35,945 bases of DNA. Origin: MnTg04 sp036443455. Its GTDB lineage: Bacteria > Pseudomonadota > Gammaproteobacteria > Steroidobacterales > MnTg04. Position 1 is the first letter of the stretch. Each line of letters begins with the position of its first letter. This document shows, in pieces, positions 15,501 through 22,144 of this stretch. The notes below the pieces were generated by a model, which saw only the letters and a list, made by a program, of their open reading frames with translations, did no database searches and had not been told where the DNA came from. The stretch is taken from assembly GCA_036443455.1 (NCBI GenBank), contig JAZFYI010000104.1, positions 1-35,945 of the forward strand, read 5' to 3'. The position numbers were made by a program, and so were the translations under genes.

Positions 15501-17819
15501 CGCATGGCCGGCATACCGGCGATGGGAAATCTCAGCCACGAGACCGAGTCCCTGCTCGATATGATTGGCCAGGATCAACTGAGCTTTAGCGACTCGCTGG
15601 CGGAAATCCTGCAAGCCTCACTGGATGGCTTGCATGCCATGCGTGAGACGGTGAGCTTTGGCCAGCAGGTGGCATCCAGAGATGATCTGCAGCAAAAGAT
15701 TGTCGACCTGATGGTCGTTGACCGCGGTGTTGCCAGGGAAACAACGGCGCAGCCAGCCGCGCCAACCCAGCCAGGTGAGCAGACCGAAGATCGGCAAGCG
15801 CAGGAAATTCCGGACCAGAAGCCGGTTCGCACGGCAAGCGTACAGCCAGGCGCGGCGAAGCCACGGGCAAAAGCCAGCGAGGAGCAGCCCGCGGCAAGCA
15901 AACGAGCCGCTATCGAAGAGCCCGCCGCAAAGCCACCAGCGGCGGAGGACGTGTCGGCAATTCCTGTCCCGCAATCGCCATCCGCGACGCCGATGAGGAA
16001 GGATTCGCTGGAGCGCCAGGACTACACCCGCGTTGAGGCAGATCAGCTCGACGAGATGTTGAACCTCGCCGGCGAAATCAGCATCTATCGGTCGCGCCTC
16101 GACCAGCAAATGCGGTCGACCGATTTTCACCTCGCCGAATTGACGCGCACGATCACGCGGCTGCGGGCCCAGTTGCGCAACATGGAGCTGGAGACCGAGA
16201 CCCAGATTCTGCATCGCCATCAGGAGGAGTCGGGGACCAGTGATTTCGACCCGCTGGAACTTGACCGCTATTCGATGATCCAGCAATTGAGCAGAGCCCT
16301 GGCCGAGTCGGTCAACGACGTCGCCAGCATCAAGGATTTGCTCGAAAACCTGTTTCAGGAATCGGATTCCCTGTTGTCGCAGCAGGCAAGACTGACCGCG
16401 GATTTGCAAAGCAGCCTGATGCGGACTCGCATGGTTCCTTTTAATCGTTATGAAAAACGATTGGACAGGATAGTGCGCCAGACCGCCGGTGAAGAGAACA
16501 AGAAAGCCGAGTTGAGACTCGAAGGCGCGAGCGGCGAACTCGATCGGCAGGTACTCGAACGCATGTTGCAGCCGCTCGAACATATACTTCGCAATGCGGT
16601 GGTTCACGGCATCGAGGACGAGTCAGCGCGCAAGGCGGCCGGCAAATCCGAGACCGGGGATATTTGTATTGCCTTGAAACGGGAAGGCTCGGAAATGATG
16701 ATCCGGGTCTCCGACGATGGCGCCGGGATCGATGCCGACGAGATCAGAAAGAAATCGATAGCCAGCGGCTTGCTCGATGTCAGCGAATCCATGCCCTCCG
16801 AGCAAGTATTGCAGATGATCTTCCGTCCCGGGTTTTCGACCGCCAGCAAAGTGACCCAGACAGCCGGCCGCGGTGTCGGGCTCGACGTCGTGTCCACGGA
16901 AGTGGAACGCCTGGGTGGGTCTGTGCATGTGGAATCTACGCCAGGAGTCGGTGCCGGCTTCGTTATCCGCTTGCCATTCACGCTGGCGATCACCCAGGCC
17001 ATGGTGGTCAGGGTGGGTGACGAGTTCTATGCCTTGCCGCTACCGACGGTGGAAGGTATCGCGCGGATGCCGCGCCACCAGGTCAGCGAACTGCTCGGAC
17101 AGGACGACCCCGAGTTCGAGTTTGGCGGACGCCAGTACCGCTTGCGTCACCTGGCTCATTTTACCGGCGGTCATTCGACCGGGTTTGCCGATGAAGACTT
17201 GTCGGTGTCGATTATCCTGGTCCGGGCGGGCTCGCATTCGACGGCGCTGGTTGCCGATGAGTTGCTCGGCAGCCGTGAAATCGTGGTCAAATCGGTCGGG
17301 CCCCAGGTGGCCAGTATTTCGGGCATATCGGGTGGCACCATCCTCGCCGATGGCAGCGTCGCATTGATCCTCGATCTCGGCGGGCTGGTCCGTTCGGATG
17401 CCGCGCGCCGGCGACCGCAACCGATTGCGCGCAAGGAAGATACCCGCACATTTGTCCTGGTCGTGGATGATTCGATTACCGTTCGCCGCGTTACCCAAAG
17501 ACTCCTGGAGCGTAACGGAATGCGGGTTATTACCGCCAAGGATGGTATCGATGCCGAGGCTTTGCTGCAGGAACATACCCCGGACATTATCTTGCTGGAT
17601 ATCGAAATGCCGCGAATGGATGGTTATGAACTCGCGTCCAGGATTCGTAATGACGAACGCATGGCCAGGATTCCCATCGTGATGATTACTTCACGTACCG
17701 GCGAAAAACATCGTGCCAAGGCGATCGAACTCGGCATTGACGATTACCTTGGCAAACCATACCAGGAGAGCCAGCTGCTGGATGCCATCGAGCCGCTGGT
17801 CGGGAAGCCGGGCCAATGA
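12501..17819 (+). CDS. chpA: ChpA, hybrid chemosensory histidine kinase
   Basis: A 1772-residue CheA-type hybrid kinase. The N-terminal half has a degenerate Hpt-like helix around His57 (EHLHVVQGVLRLVE) and long helical sequence. Three canonical Hpt domains follow, with phosphoacceptors at about His675 (YHTLKGSGRM), His845 (CHTLHGSAKM) and His994 (LHTLKGGARM). An Ala/Pro-rich linker runs about 1075-1165. The catalytic domain has N box LRNAVVHGIE, G1 DDGAGID and G2 GRGVGLDVV; a CheW-like domain follows, then a receiver with phosphoacceptor Asp1700 in LLDIEMPRMDGYE. Pseudomonas ChpA is near 2470 residues with more Hpt units, so this is a shorter version. The start is TTG in a TTGA overlap with pilJ; GTG at 12510 is the alternative. 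It phosphorylates PilG and PilH. Confidence 0.94.
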   Translation: MNQVSDNRYSGEISQQNLELVSQGLSETMQSARVALEEYIEDPGQQQYLQQAAEHLHVVQGVLRLVEIYGAALLAEEMENVIAYLLESRRGEKTQTDALEALSRSMVQLPVYLDRVINGGRDIALILLPLLNDLRSVRGRPLLSEGTLLLLNLTADRQPAASPDKKRVDKQLDIREVAARQRPRFQNSLLGWIRGSDPGKDLDILSEIAESLELAASNREVEQLWWVVGGIIEALSEQGLETSVSLKRLLGQADRQIKRLVDIGEAGDGGGSSAELRNNLLYYIGRSTSKGKRVLAIQRAFKLDEVLPGDEEIEQARESLSAPSVKLMKTVAAAIKEDLANVKDVLDIFVRTGMESVQELMPQAELLKKISDTLGVLGLGDLRALVMNETSRLQVLLSGGDSLEEADFLQMAAVLLQVEDNLDDALLKLILPTPKKKQAAEGEDGDAEREFRPVADAVLRECIVNLARVKDAMTQALNHGEYQSMDQVPELMRGVVSGLLMLEKSRAVKQTEKISALIQQHVRPGPGAISARGLDRLADAVVSIEYYLETLRSGRSDPWYMLDNIDNCLKALATPDEMDRIPLVDEADQDETAVARPIGIQRQGEVKGPAQVPAGELPVLDQVTADPGERLDPAFLELFIEEAREEILVIRKQQAIWKADTGNHEALRRMRRSYHTLKGSGRMVGASRIAEFSWVVENLMNRIIDGTLELNIEMTRMLTVSCAVLPELVEELEVGRKSKSNVAGLMALATRLVEPRPDESEIEPAADDDDIGEATMVAPQIDGLLETAGQEAAPDVPEPEMDPVLRKIFVKETTGHLRIIRNYLQACDAGAAPYPVTEALYRACHTLHGSAKMAGAMQGIKIAEPLDRLVRKLYDMGKGLDMVGIKVCQDVVVSFDRIIRHLDEDTGFFPNHLGLIERLHELEARLDAEQADADGAKEIEKWAEEEEVEFDGEIASIFSEEAAELLDTAETALAGLRDDASDQTALAELKRCLHTLKGGARMAGIPAMGNLSHETESLLDMIGQDQLSFSDSLAEILQASLDGLHAMRETVSFGQQVASRDDLQQKIVDLMVVDRGVARETTAQPAAPTQPGEQTEDRQAQEIPDQKPVRTASVQPGAAKPRAKASEEQPAASKRAAIEEPAAKPPAAEDVSAIPVPQSPSATPMRKDSLERQDYTRVEADQLDEMLNLAGEISIYRSRLDQQMRSTDFHLAELTRTITRLRAQLRNMELETETQILHRHQEESGTSDFDPLELDRYSMIQQLSRALAESVNDVASIKDLLENLFQESDSLLSQQARLTADLQSSLMRTRMVPFNRYEKRLDRIVRQTAGEENKKAELRLEGASGELDRQVLERMLQPLEHILRNAVVHGIEDESARKAAGKSETGDICIALKREGSEMMIRVSDDGAGIDADEIRKKSIASGLLDVSESMPSEQVLQMIFRPGFSTASKVTQTAGRGVGLDVVSTEVERLGGSVHVESTPGVGAGFVIRLPFTLAITQAMVVRVGDEFYALPLPTVEGIARMPRHQVSELLGQDDPEFEFGGRQYRLRHLAHFTGGHSTGFADEDLSVSIILVRAGSHSTALVADELLGSREIVVKSVGPQVASISGISGGTILADGSVALILDLGGLVRSDAARRRPQPIARKEDTRTFVLVVDDSITVRRVTQRLLERNGMRVITAKDGIDAEALLQEHTPDIILLDIEMPRMDGYELASRIRNDERMARIPIVMITSRTGEKHRAKAIELGIDDYLGKPYQESQLLDAIEPLVGKPGQ

Positions 17820-18286
17820 AAGGGACCAGTCAGGAGCTATACAGCCTGCTGATTCCGTTGGCGGAAAAACGCCTGCTGGTCCCGCGCGCTTGTGTCGCTG
17901 AAGTCGTCGGATTTTCGGCGCCGGAGGGCAACGGCTCGGATTTCGCATGGTACCTGGGAGGCATGCGCTGGGACGGTCGACTGGTGCCCACGGTTTCTTT
18001 CGAAGGATGCTGCGGGGACCGGATTCCTGAGACCGGCCGGCGCAGCAGAGTCGTTATTTTTCACGCGACCGGCAACGCGTTGCCGGAACGCTTCTTCGGT
18101 ATTGTCAGCCAGGGTTTTCCGCAGCTGGTCAGGGTCAACCCGGGAGTTCTCCGCAAGGAGCCCGATGAGAAAAAAAATGCACACTTGCCGATCCTTTGCC
18201 AGCTCAGGATGGTCAATGAATACCCGCTGGTGCCTGATCTCGAAAAGCTGGAAGCGATGATCCTAGCCCGGCTTATTCATGAATAA
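17816..18286 (+). CDS. chpC: ChpC-like CheW-domain protein
   Basis: A 156-residue CheW-related protein overlapping chpA by 4 bp (ATGA). The sequence LYSLLIPLAEKRLLVPRACVAEVVGF, then WYLGGMRWDGRLVPTVSFEGCCG and a C-terminal NEYPLVPDLEKLEAMI resemble ChpC of the Pseudomonas Chp cluster, a second coupling protein thought to attach other receptors to ChpA. The CheW core is weakly conserved, so the family call comes partly from position. Where Pseudomonas has the methylesterase chpB between chpA and chpC, there is no gene here. The stop codon lies inside a perfect 30 bp palindrome. Confidence 0.8.
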   Translation: MKGTSQELYSLLIPLAEKRLLVPRACVAEVVGFSAPEGNGSDFAWYLGGMRWDGRLVPTVSFEGCCGDRIPETGRRSRVVIFHATGNALPERFFGIVSQGFPQLVRVNPGVLRKEPDEKKNAHLPILCQLRMVNEYPLVPDLEKLEAMILARLIHE

Positions 18287-18294
18287 GCCGGGCT
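18265..18294. terminator. Perfect 30 bp palindrome at the end of the Chp operon
   Basis: Two exact 15-base arms (AGCCCGGCTTATTCA and its complement) form a perfect dyad without spacer, overlapping the last codons and the TAA stop of the chpC-like gene. It lies between convergent chpC and rsmE. No U-tract follows on either strand, so it is not a textbook rho-independent terminator. It could act as a bidirectional terminator or RNA-stabilising hairpin, or be a protein-binding dyad. Confidence 0.55.
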
Positions 18295-18343
18295 GGAAGC
18301 AGTAGGAACCTGAGTACGGGATTCTCCGCTGGATCGACGCCCA

Positions 18344-19087
18344 TTACCTCAGGTCGCCAAACCTGGTTTGCAACAGGCTCAGACCGACCAGGCCGGCAGT
18401 CTCGGTGCGCAACACCCGGGGTCCCATGCGCAGGCCGCGGAAGCCTTTTGCGATTGCCGCCGCCGCTTCGTCTTTAGCAAAACCGCCTTCCGGTCCGACC
18501 CACAGGAGAATTCGGCGGCCTCGAGGCTGCGGGAGGTCATCGACCCGGGTTTCTGCATTTGCTTGCAGCAACACCCGCAAGGGGTATTCGCTTTGGGTGG
18601 CGCTGTCGATCAGTTCCGCGCTGCTTTGCAAAGACTCGATGACCGGCAAAACGGTGCGGCCGCATTGCTCGCAGGCGCCGATGACCACCTTTTGCCAATG
18701 CTGCATTCTTTTTTCCAGCCGCTGCGGGCTCAGCCTGGTTACGCAGCGTTCCATCGCGACCGGGACGATTCGGCTGACGCCAAGCTCGGTTGCTTTTTGC
18801 AGGACCAGGTCCATGCGTTCTCCCCGGATCAGCCCTTGCGCCAGCGTGATATCGACCGGTGACTCGGTCAGCGGGTGGCGAGGTTCGGACAGCGTAACTT
18901 CGACGCGCCCGTTGCTGATCTTGCTGATCCGGGCAGGGTATTCTCCACCGCAGCCATCGAAAACGATCAATTCCTCCCCGGCCCTGAGCCTCAGGACACG
19001 AACCAGGTGCCGGCTCGCGGCATCGCCCAGCGTCGCCTCGCGCGCACCATCCAGTTGCTGACCGTGATATATCCGGCTGAGCCTCAC
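18344..19087 (-). CDS. rsmE: 16S rRNA m3U1498 methyltransferase RsmE
   Basis: A 247-residue SPOUT methyltransferase that methylates N3 of U1498 in 16S rRNA using SAM. The N-terminal PUA-like domain starts RLSRIYHGQQL and contains HLVRVLRLRAGEELIVFDG. The knotted domain carries LAQGLIRGERMDLVLQKATELG, the ERCVTR motif, WVGPEGGFAKDE and the SAM-knot segment LRMGPRVLRTETAGL. The frame runs open to 19261, but GTG 19087 gives the normal length, aligns with the family start and has GGTGGA upstream. The leading 58 codons are shadow sequence over the ampD promoter region. In E. coli rsmE sits directly before gshB; here the Chp operon separates them. Confidence 0.93.
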   Translation of the reverse strand: MRLSRIYHGQQLDGAREATLGDAASRHLVRVLRLRAGEELIVFDGCGGEYPARISKISNGRVEVTLSEPRHPLTESPVDITLAQGLIRGERMDLVLQKATELGVSRIVPVAMERCVTRLSPQRLEKRMQHWQKVVIGACEQCGRTVLPVIESLQSSAELIDSATQSEYPLRVLLQANAETRVDDLPQPRGRRILLWVGPEGGFAKDEAAAAIAKGFRGLRMGPRVLRTETAGLVGLSLLQTRFGDLR

Positions 19088-19202
19088 CCGTTCAATCCAC
19101 CGTTGCTGGTTGTCGTGCCAATGGATGTTGATTGTCGCCGTGCGTCGCAAGCGGTTCAAGCTGTGGCAGACTTGCATACAGGCGAAACACCAGGCTGCGC
19201 AT

Positions 19203-19778
19203 ATGGAAATCAACCCGAAAACCGGTTTGCTGGATGAGGCGAGACATGTCGCTTCACCCAATTGCGATCAGCGCCCGCCCGGCTGCCAGCCCGAACTGAT
19301 CGTGATCCATTGCATCAGCCTGCCGCCCGGGCAGTTTGGCGGACCCTGGATAGAAAAGCTGTTTAGCAATAATTTGCCGCCGGATGAGCACCCGTATTTC
19401 CGTGAGGTCTGCCAACAGAGAGTTTCCGCCCACCTGTTGATCAGGAGAGATGGCGAAGTGGTTCAATTCGTTCCGTTCCACCTGCGAGCCTGGCACGCCG
19501 GGGAATCAGAGTATTGTGAGCGGCCGGCCTGTAATGATTTTTCCATCGGGATAGAGCTTGAAGGGACGGATGACGGTTCCTTTGAAATCCCGCAGTATCA
19601 AAGCCTGTGCTTGGTTGTGAAGACACTTTGCAAGGCATATCCTTGTCTGAATGAGGACAAGATAACCGGCCACAGCGATATTGCGCCGGGTCGCAAGCTG
19701 GACCCCGGGCCGGGTTTTGAATGGGACTTGCTAAGCTTGTTTTTGCAGAATCCAGAGGAAGAGTCACCGACTATATGA
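19203..19778 (+). CDS. ampD: AmpD, 1,6-anhydro-N-acetylmuramyl-L-alanine amidase
   Basis: AmpD cleaves the lactyl-amide bond of cytosolic anhydromuropeptides during peptidoglycan recycling; its loss induces AmpR/ampC systems. The 191-residue protein has zinc ligands in LIVIHCISLPPG (first His), RAWHAG nearby, and the second-half motif ITGHSDIAPGRKLDPG (His and Asp ligands). The central SVHLLI-type strand reads SAHLLIRRDGEVVQFVPF, and CNDFSIGIELEG is present. ATG 19203 is preferred over the upstream in-frame ATG at 19110, because MEINPKTGLL starts like other AmpD proteins. The stop overlaps the ampE start by 4 bp. Confidence 0.95.
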   Translation: MEINPKTGLLDEARHVASPNCDQRPPGCQPELIVIHCISLPPGQFGGPWIEKLFSNNLPPDEHPYFREVCQQRVSAHLLIRRDGEVVQFVPFHLRAWHAGESEYCERPACNDFSIGIELEGTDDGSFEIPQYQSLCLVVKTLCKAYPCLNEDKITGHSDIAPGRKLDPGPGFEWDLLSLFLQNPEEESPTI

Positions 19779-20689
19779 ACCTGATCGCATTAATCATCGG
19801 ATTATTCCTGGAACGGCTGGTTACCCATTTGTTGCATCTTCGTGAGCCGCGCTGGCTGGATGCCTACTTCGACTGGGGTCTCGCACGGTCGCGCAATCTG
19901 GGCGCCTGGCTGCAAACCCTCGCGGTTATCGCCATCATTCTGCTCCCGGTGTTGCCCGTATTGCTGGTCGCCGTTGGCTTTCGCGATGTCCTGAATGAAT
20001 TGCCCTATTTATTGTTTGCGATCTTGTTGCTGATTTTTTCCCTGGGGCCGCGCGATCTCCAGCAGGAGGTGCGGGGTTTTTGCGATGCGCGCGCCAAAGG
20101 GGACGAAGAAGAAATCGGCCGCAGCGCCAAGGAGTTGACGGAAAGCAATTTTCCTCGTGATCCGGGAGAAAGGGAACTTGCTGTCGAAGAGGCCGTTCTT
20201 TTTCAGGCGGTCAACCGGATTTTTGCCGTCGTGTTCTGGTTCATGGTTCTCGGGCCGGTCGGCGCCTGGATGTTTCGGGTCACCGATTTGTTTCGCAGGC
20301 GCAAATCATACGAAGCCGCGCGCCTGCAGGAGGAAAACGCCGAAGCCGCCGCCTCGGGCGAGTCCGTTTACTGGATACATGGGTTTTTGATATGGATCCC
20401 ATCCCGGTTGCTGGCGATTGGCTATGCGATTGCCGGCAGTTTTGATGGCGCGTTTTCTGCATGGCGTGCCTATGCAAAAGCCACGCGCAGCAAGTTGCGA
20501 AATTATATCAAGACGAAAGAGCTGCTTGCCGCAGTCGGGCGGGGGGCCCTGGAAGAAATTCGCGGCGACCTCCTGGATGAGGACCCGCAGGTGTGCAGCG
20601 CCCGCGCCGCGATCCGGCTGGTGCAAAGAGCGCTGTTCGTCTGGGTTTTCGCGATCGCCGTATTGACGCTGCTCGGCTGGGCGGTCTGA
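19775..20689 (+). CDS. ampE: AmpE, membrane regulatory protein
   Basis: AmpE is a polytopic inner-membrane protein long paired with AmpD, associated with beta-lactamase induction and wall recycling but of unclear biochemistry. The 304-residue product has hydrophobic segments at about 1-20, 44-67, 74-91, 145-165, 194-215 and 285-303. It includes the family patterns LIALIIGLFLERL and EPRWLDAYFDW near the N-terminus, and AVNRIFAVVFWFMVLGPVGA centrally. ATG 19775 lies in ATGA with the ampD stop, so the upstream in-frame ATG at 19721 is rejected. The next gene, btuF-like, starts 7 bp after its stop. Confidence 0.92.
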   Translation: MNLIALIIGLFLERLVTHLLHLREPRWLDAYFDWGLARSRNLGAWLQTLAVIAIILLPVLPVLLVAVGFRDVLNELPYLLFAILLLIFSLGPRDLQQEVRGFCDARAKGDEEEIGRSAKELTESNFPRDPGERELAVEEAVLFQAVNRIFAVVFWFMVLGPVGAWMFRVTDLFRRRKSYEAARLQEENAEAAASGESVYWIHGFLIWIPSRLLAIGYAIAGSFDGAFSAWRAYAKATRSKLRNYIKTKELLAAVGRGALEEIRGDLLDEDPQVCSARAAIRLVQRALFVWVFAIAVLTLLGWAV

Positions 20690-20696
20690 ACCCTGC

Positions 20697-21569
20697 ATGA
20701 AGACCCTGCCATCCGTTCTGCTCGGGGCGGTACTGCTGGCGATATCCAGCGTGGAAACGACAGCCCAGGTCCGCCAACCCGCGGTGTTCGAAAACCCGGA
20801 GCGTATCGTTACCCTGTCCCCGCATCTTGCCGAGCTGGTATTTGCTGCTGGCGCCGGCGATCTGCTGGTCGGAACCGTCGAATACAGCGACTACCCGCCG
20901 CAGGCGTCGAGCATCGCAAGAATTGGCGATGCATTCAGAATCGATTCGGAAAAACTGGCAGCCTTGCATCCGGACCTGATACTCGCCTGGCCGGGCGGCA
21001 ATCCTCAGCCCTTGATCGACGGCTTGCGCGTTGATGGTTATGAGGTGCTCGAGCTGGCGGCAACCGGGCTGGAATCGGTTGCCATCCAGCTTCGCCGTAT
21101 CGGGGACATAACCGGTCACGCAGACCGCGCCGGGCGCGCGGCGGATCTGTATCTTGCGAAAGTTGACCGGCTGCGGGTCGAGAATCTGCAAAAACCGCCG
21201 ATCCGTGTTTTCTACCAGGTCGCCGAGCGGCCCCTGTTTACGATCGGCCGCAAACAAGTCATCAGCGAGGTGGTTTCGTTGTGTGGCGGGATGAATATTT
21301 TTGCCGATCTGGACAGCCTGGCGCCGGTTGTCAGCATGGAAACGGTATTGCTGCGCAACCCGCAGGTGATCCTGTCTGCCCGGACCGGTAGCGCGAACCC
21401 GCTGGATATCTGGCTGGATTATCCCGCGGTCGCCGCGGTCAGGCTCGAGAATCTGTACCTGGTCGATGCATCGCTACTGGCCCGGGCCGGTCTGCGCCTG
21501 GCGGATGGCGCGGCCCAGGTATGCGGCCTGCTCGATCGGGCGCGCCGGAAAATAGCGCGGACCGACTAA
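20697..21569 (+). CDS. btuF: BtuF-like cobalamin-binding periplasmic protein
   Basis: A 290-residue class III solute-binding protein with a Sec signal peptide (PSVLLGAVLLAISSVETTAQ). It contains RIVTLSPHLAELVFAAGAGDLLVG, VEYSDYPP, RIGDAFRIDSEKLAALHPDLILAW and a C-terminal AVAAVRLENLYLVDASLLAR. The TLSPHLAEL and SDYPPQA pieces match BtuF, which hands vitamin B12 to the BtuCD importer. It is 7 bp after ampE and so probably transcribed with ampDE rather than under the cobalamin riboswitch. Its 3' end overlaps the convergent adenosyltransferase gene by 4 bp. A siderophore-binding paralogue is possible, but the B12 genes alongside favour cobalamin. Confidence 0.85.
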   Translation: MKTLPSVLLGAVLLAISSVETTAQVRQPAVFENPERIVTLSPHLAELVFAAGAGDLLVGTVEYSDYPPQASSIARIGDAFRIDSEKLAALHPDLILAWPGGNPQPLIDGLRVDGYEVLELAATGLESVAIQLRRIGDITGHADRAGRAADLYLAKVDRLRVENLQKPPIRVFYQVAERPLFTIGRKQVISEVVSLCGGMNIFADLDSLAPVVSMETVLLRNPQVILSARTGSANPLDIWLDYPAVAAVRLENLYLVDASLLARAGLRLADGAAQVCGLLDRARRKIARTD

Positions 21570-22120
21570 TTCCGGTCGCGATTCCAGAGCACTTCACTGC
21601 CTTGTTCGTGGCGGGCCAGCACCCGCGCAATCACAAACAGCAGATCGGATAAACGGTTCAGGTACTGTATCGCCTCCGGCCGGATATTTTTCTCGAGCGC
21701 GGACAGGCTGACGACGCGGCGTTCGGCGCGCCGGCAAATGGTGCGTGCGAGATGGCAGGCCGCGGCCGCCGGTCCGCCGCCCGGCAGGATGAATTCCTTT
21801 AGCGCCGGCAGATTGGCGTTGAACTGATCGAGCTGGTTTTCCAGGCGAGTTACAAACTCGCCGCTTACCGCCGCGTGACCGGGAATACAAAGCTCTCCGC
21901 CCAGATCGAACAAATCATGTTGCACTTCGACCAGGCAATCGACGACCGGCTCCGGCAATCCGGCATTCGCAAGCACCATGCCGATCGCGCTGTTGGTTTC
22001 GTCCACACAACCGAAAGTCTCGACCCGCAGGTGGTCCTTGCTGACCCGCTTGCCATCGCCAAGCCCGGTCTCGCCCTTGTCGCCGGTTCGCGTATAGATC
22101 TTGCTCAGACGATGTCCCAT
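21566..22120 (-). CDS. PduO-type cob(I)alamin adenosyltransferase
   Basis: A 184-residue PduO/MMAB-type ATR. It transfers the 5'-deoxyadenosyl group of ATP to cob(I)alamin to form coenzyme B12. The ATP-binding N-terminal motif is KIYTRTGDKGETGLGDGKRVSK. The core helices include VDETNSAIGMVLA, IQH-like EVQHDLFDLGGELCIPG and FILPGGG, and the C-terminal RAERRVV and YLNRLSDLLFVIAR are family signatures. The gene starts 24 bp after btuB ends, on the same strand, so the cobalamin riboswitch upstream of btuB should also govern it. It converts imported B12 to the active coenzyme. Confidence 0.94.
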   Translation of the reverse strand: MGHRLSKIYTRTGDKGETGLGDGKRVSKDHLRVETFGCVDETNSAIGMVLANAGLPEPVVDCLVEVQHDLFDLGGELCIPGHAAVSGEFVTRLENQLDQFNANLPALKEFILPGGGPAAAACHLARTICRRAERRVVSLSALEKNIRPEAIQYLNRLSDLLFVIARVLARHEQGSEVLWNRDRN

Positions 22121-22144
22121 CGGCTCTCCCCTGTTTGTCCGGTT

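Noticed and set aside
13779..15614. 611-codon open frame on minus strand within chpA
   Set aside because: It is antisense to ChpA Hpt domains whose motifs are certain; the translation shows no family motif and reflects high-GC codon bias. Other long antisense frames in chpA (15618-16607 and 17040-17576) are rejected for the same reason.
19088..19261. Longer RsmE start at 19261
   Set aside because: It would overlap ampD coding sequence, and the added residues are unlike RsmE; GTG 19087 has a ribosome site and aligns with the family.
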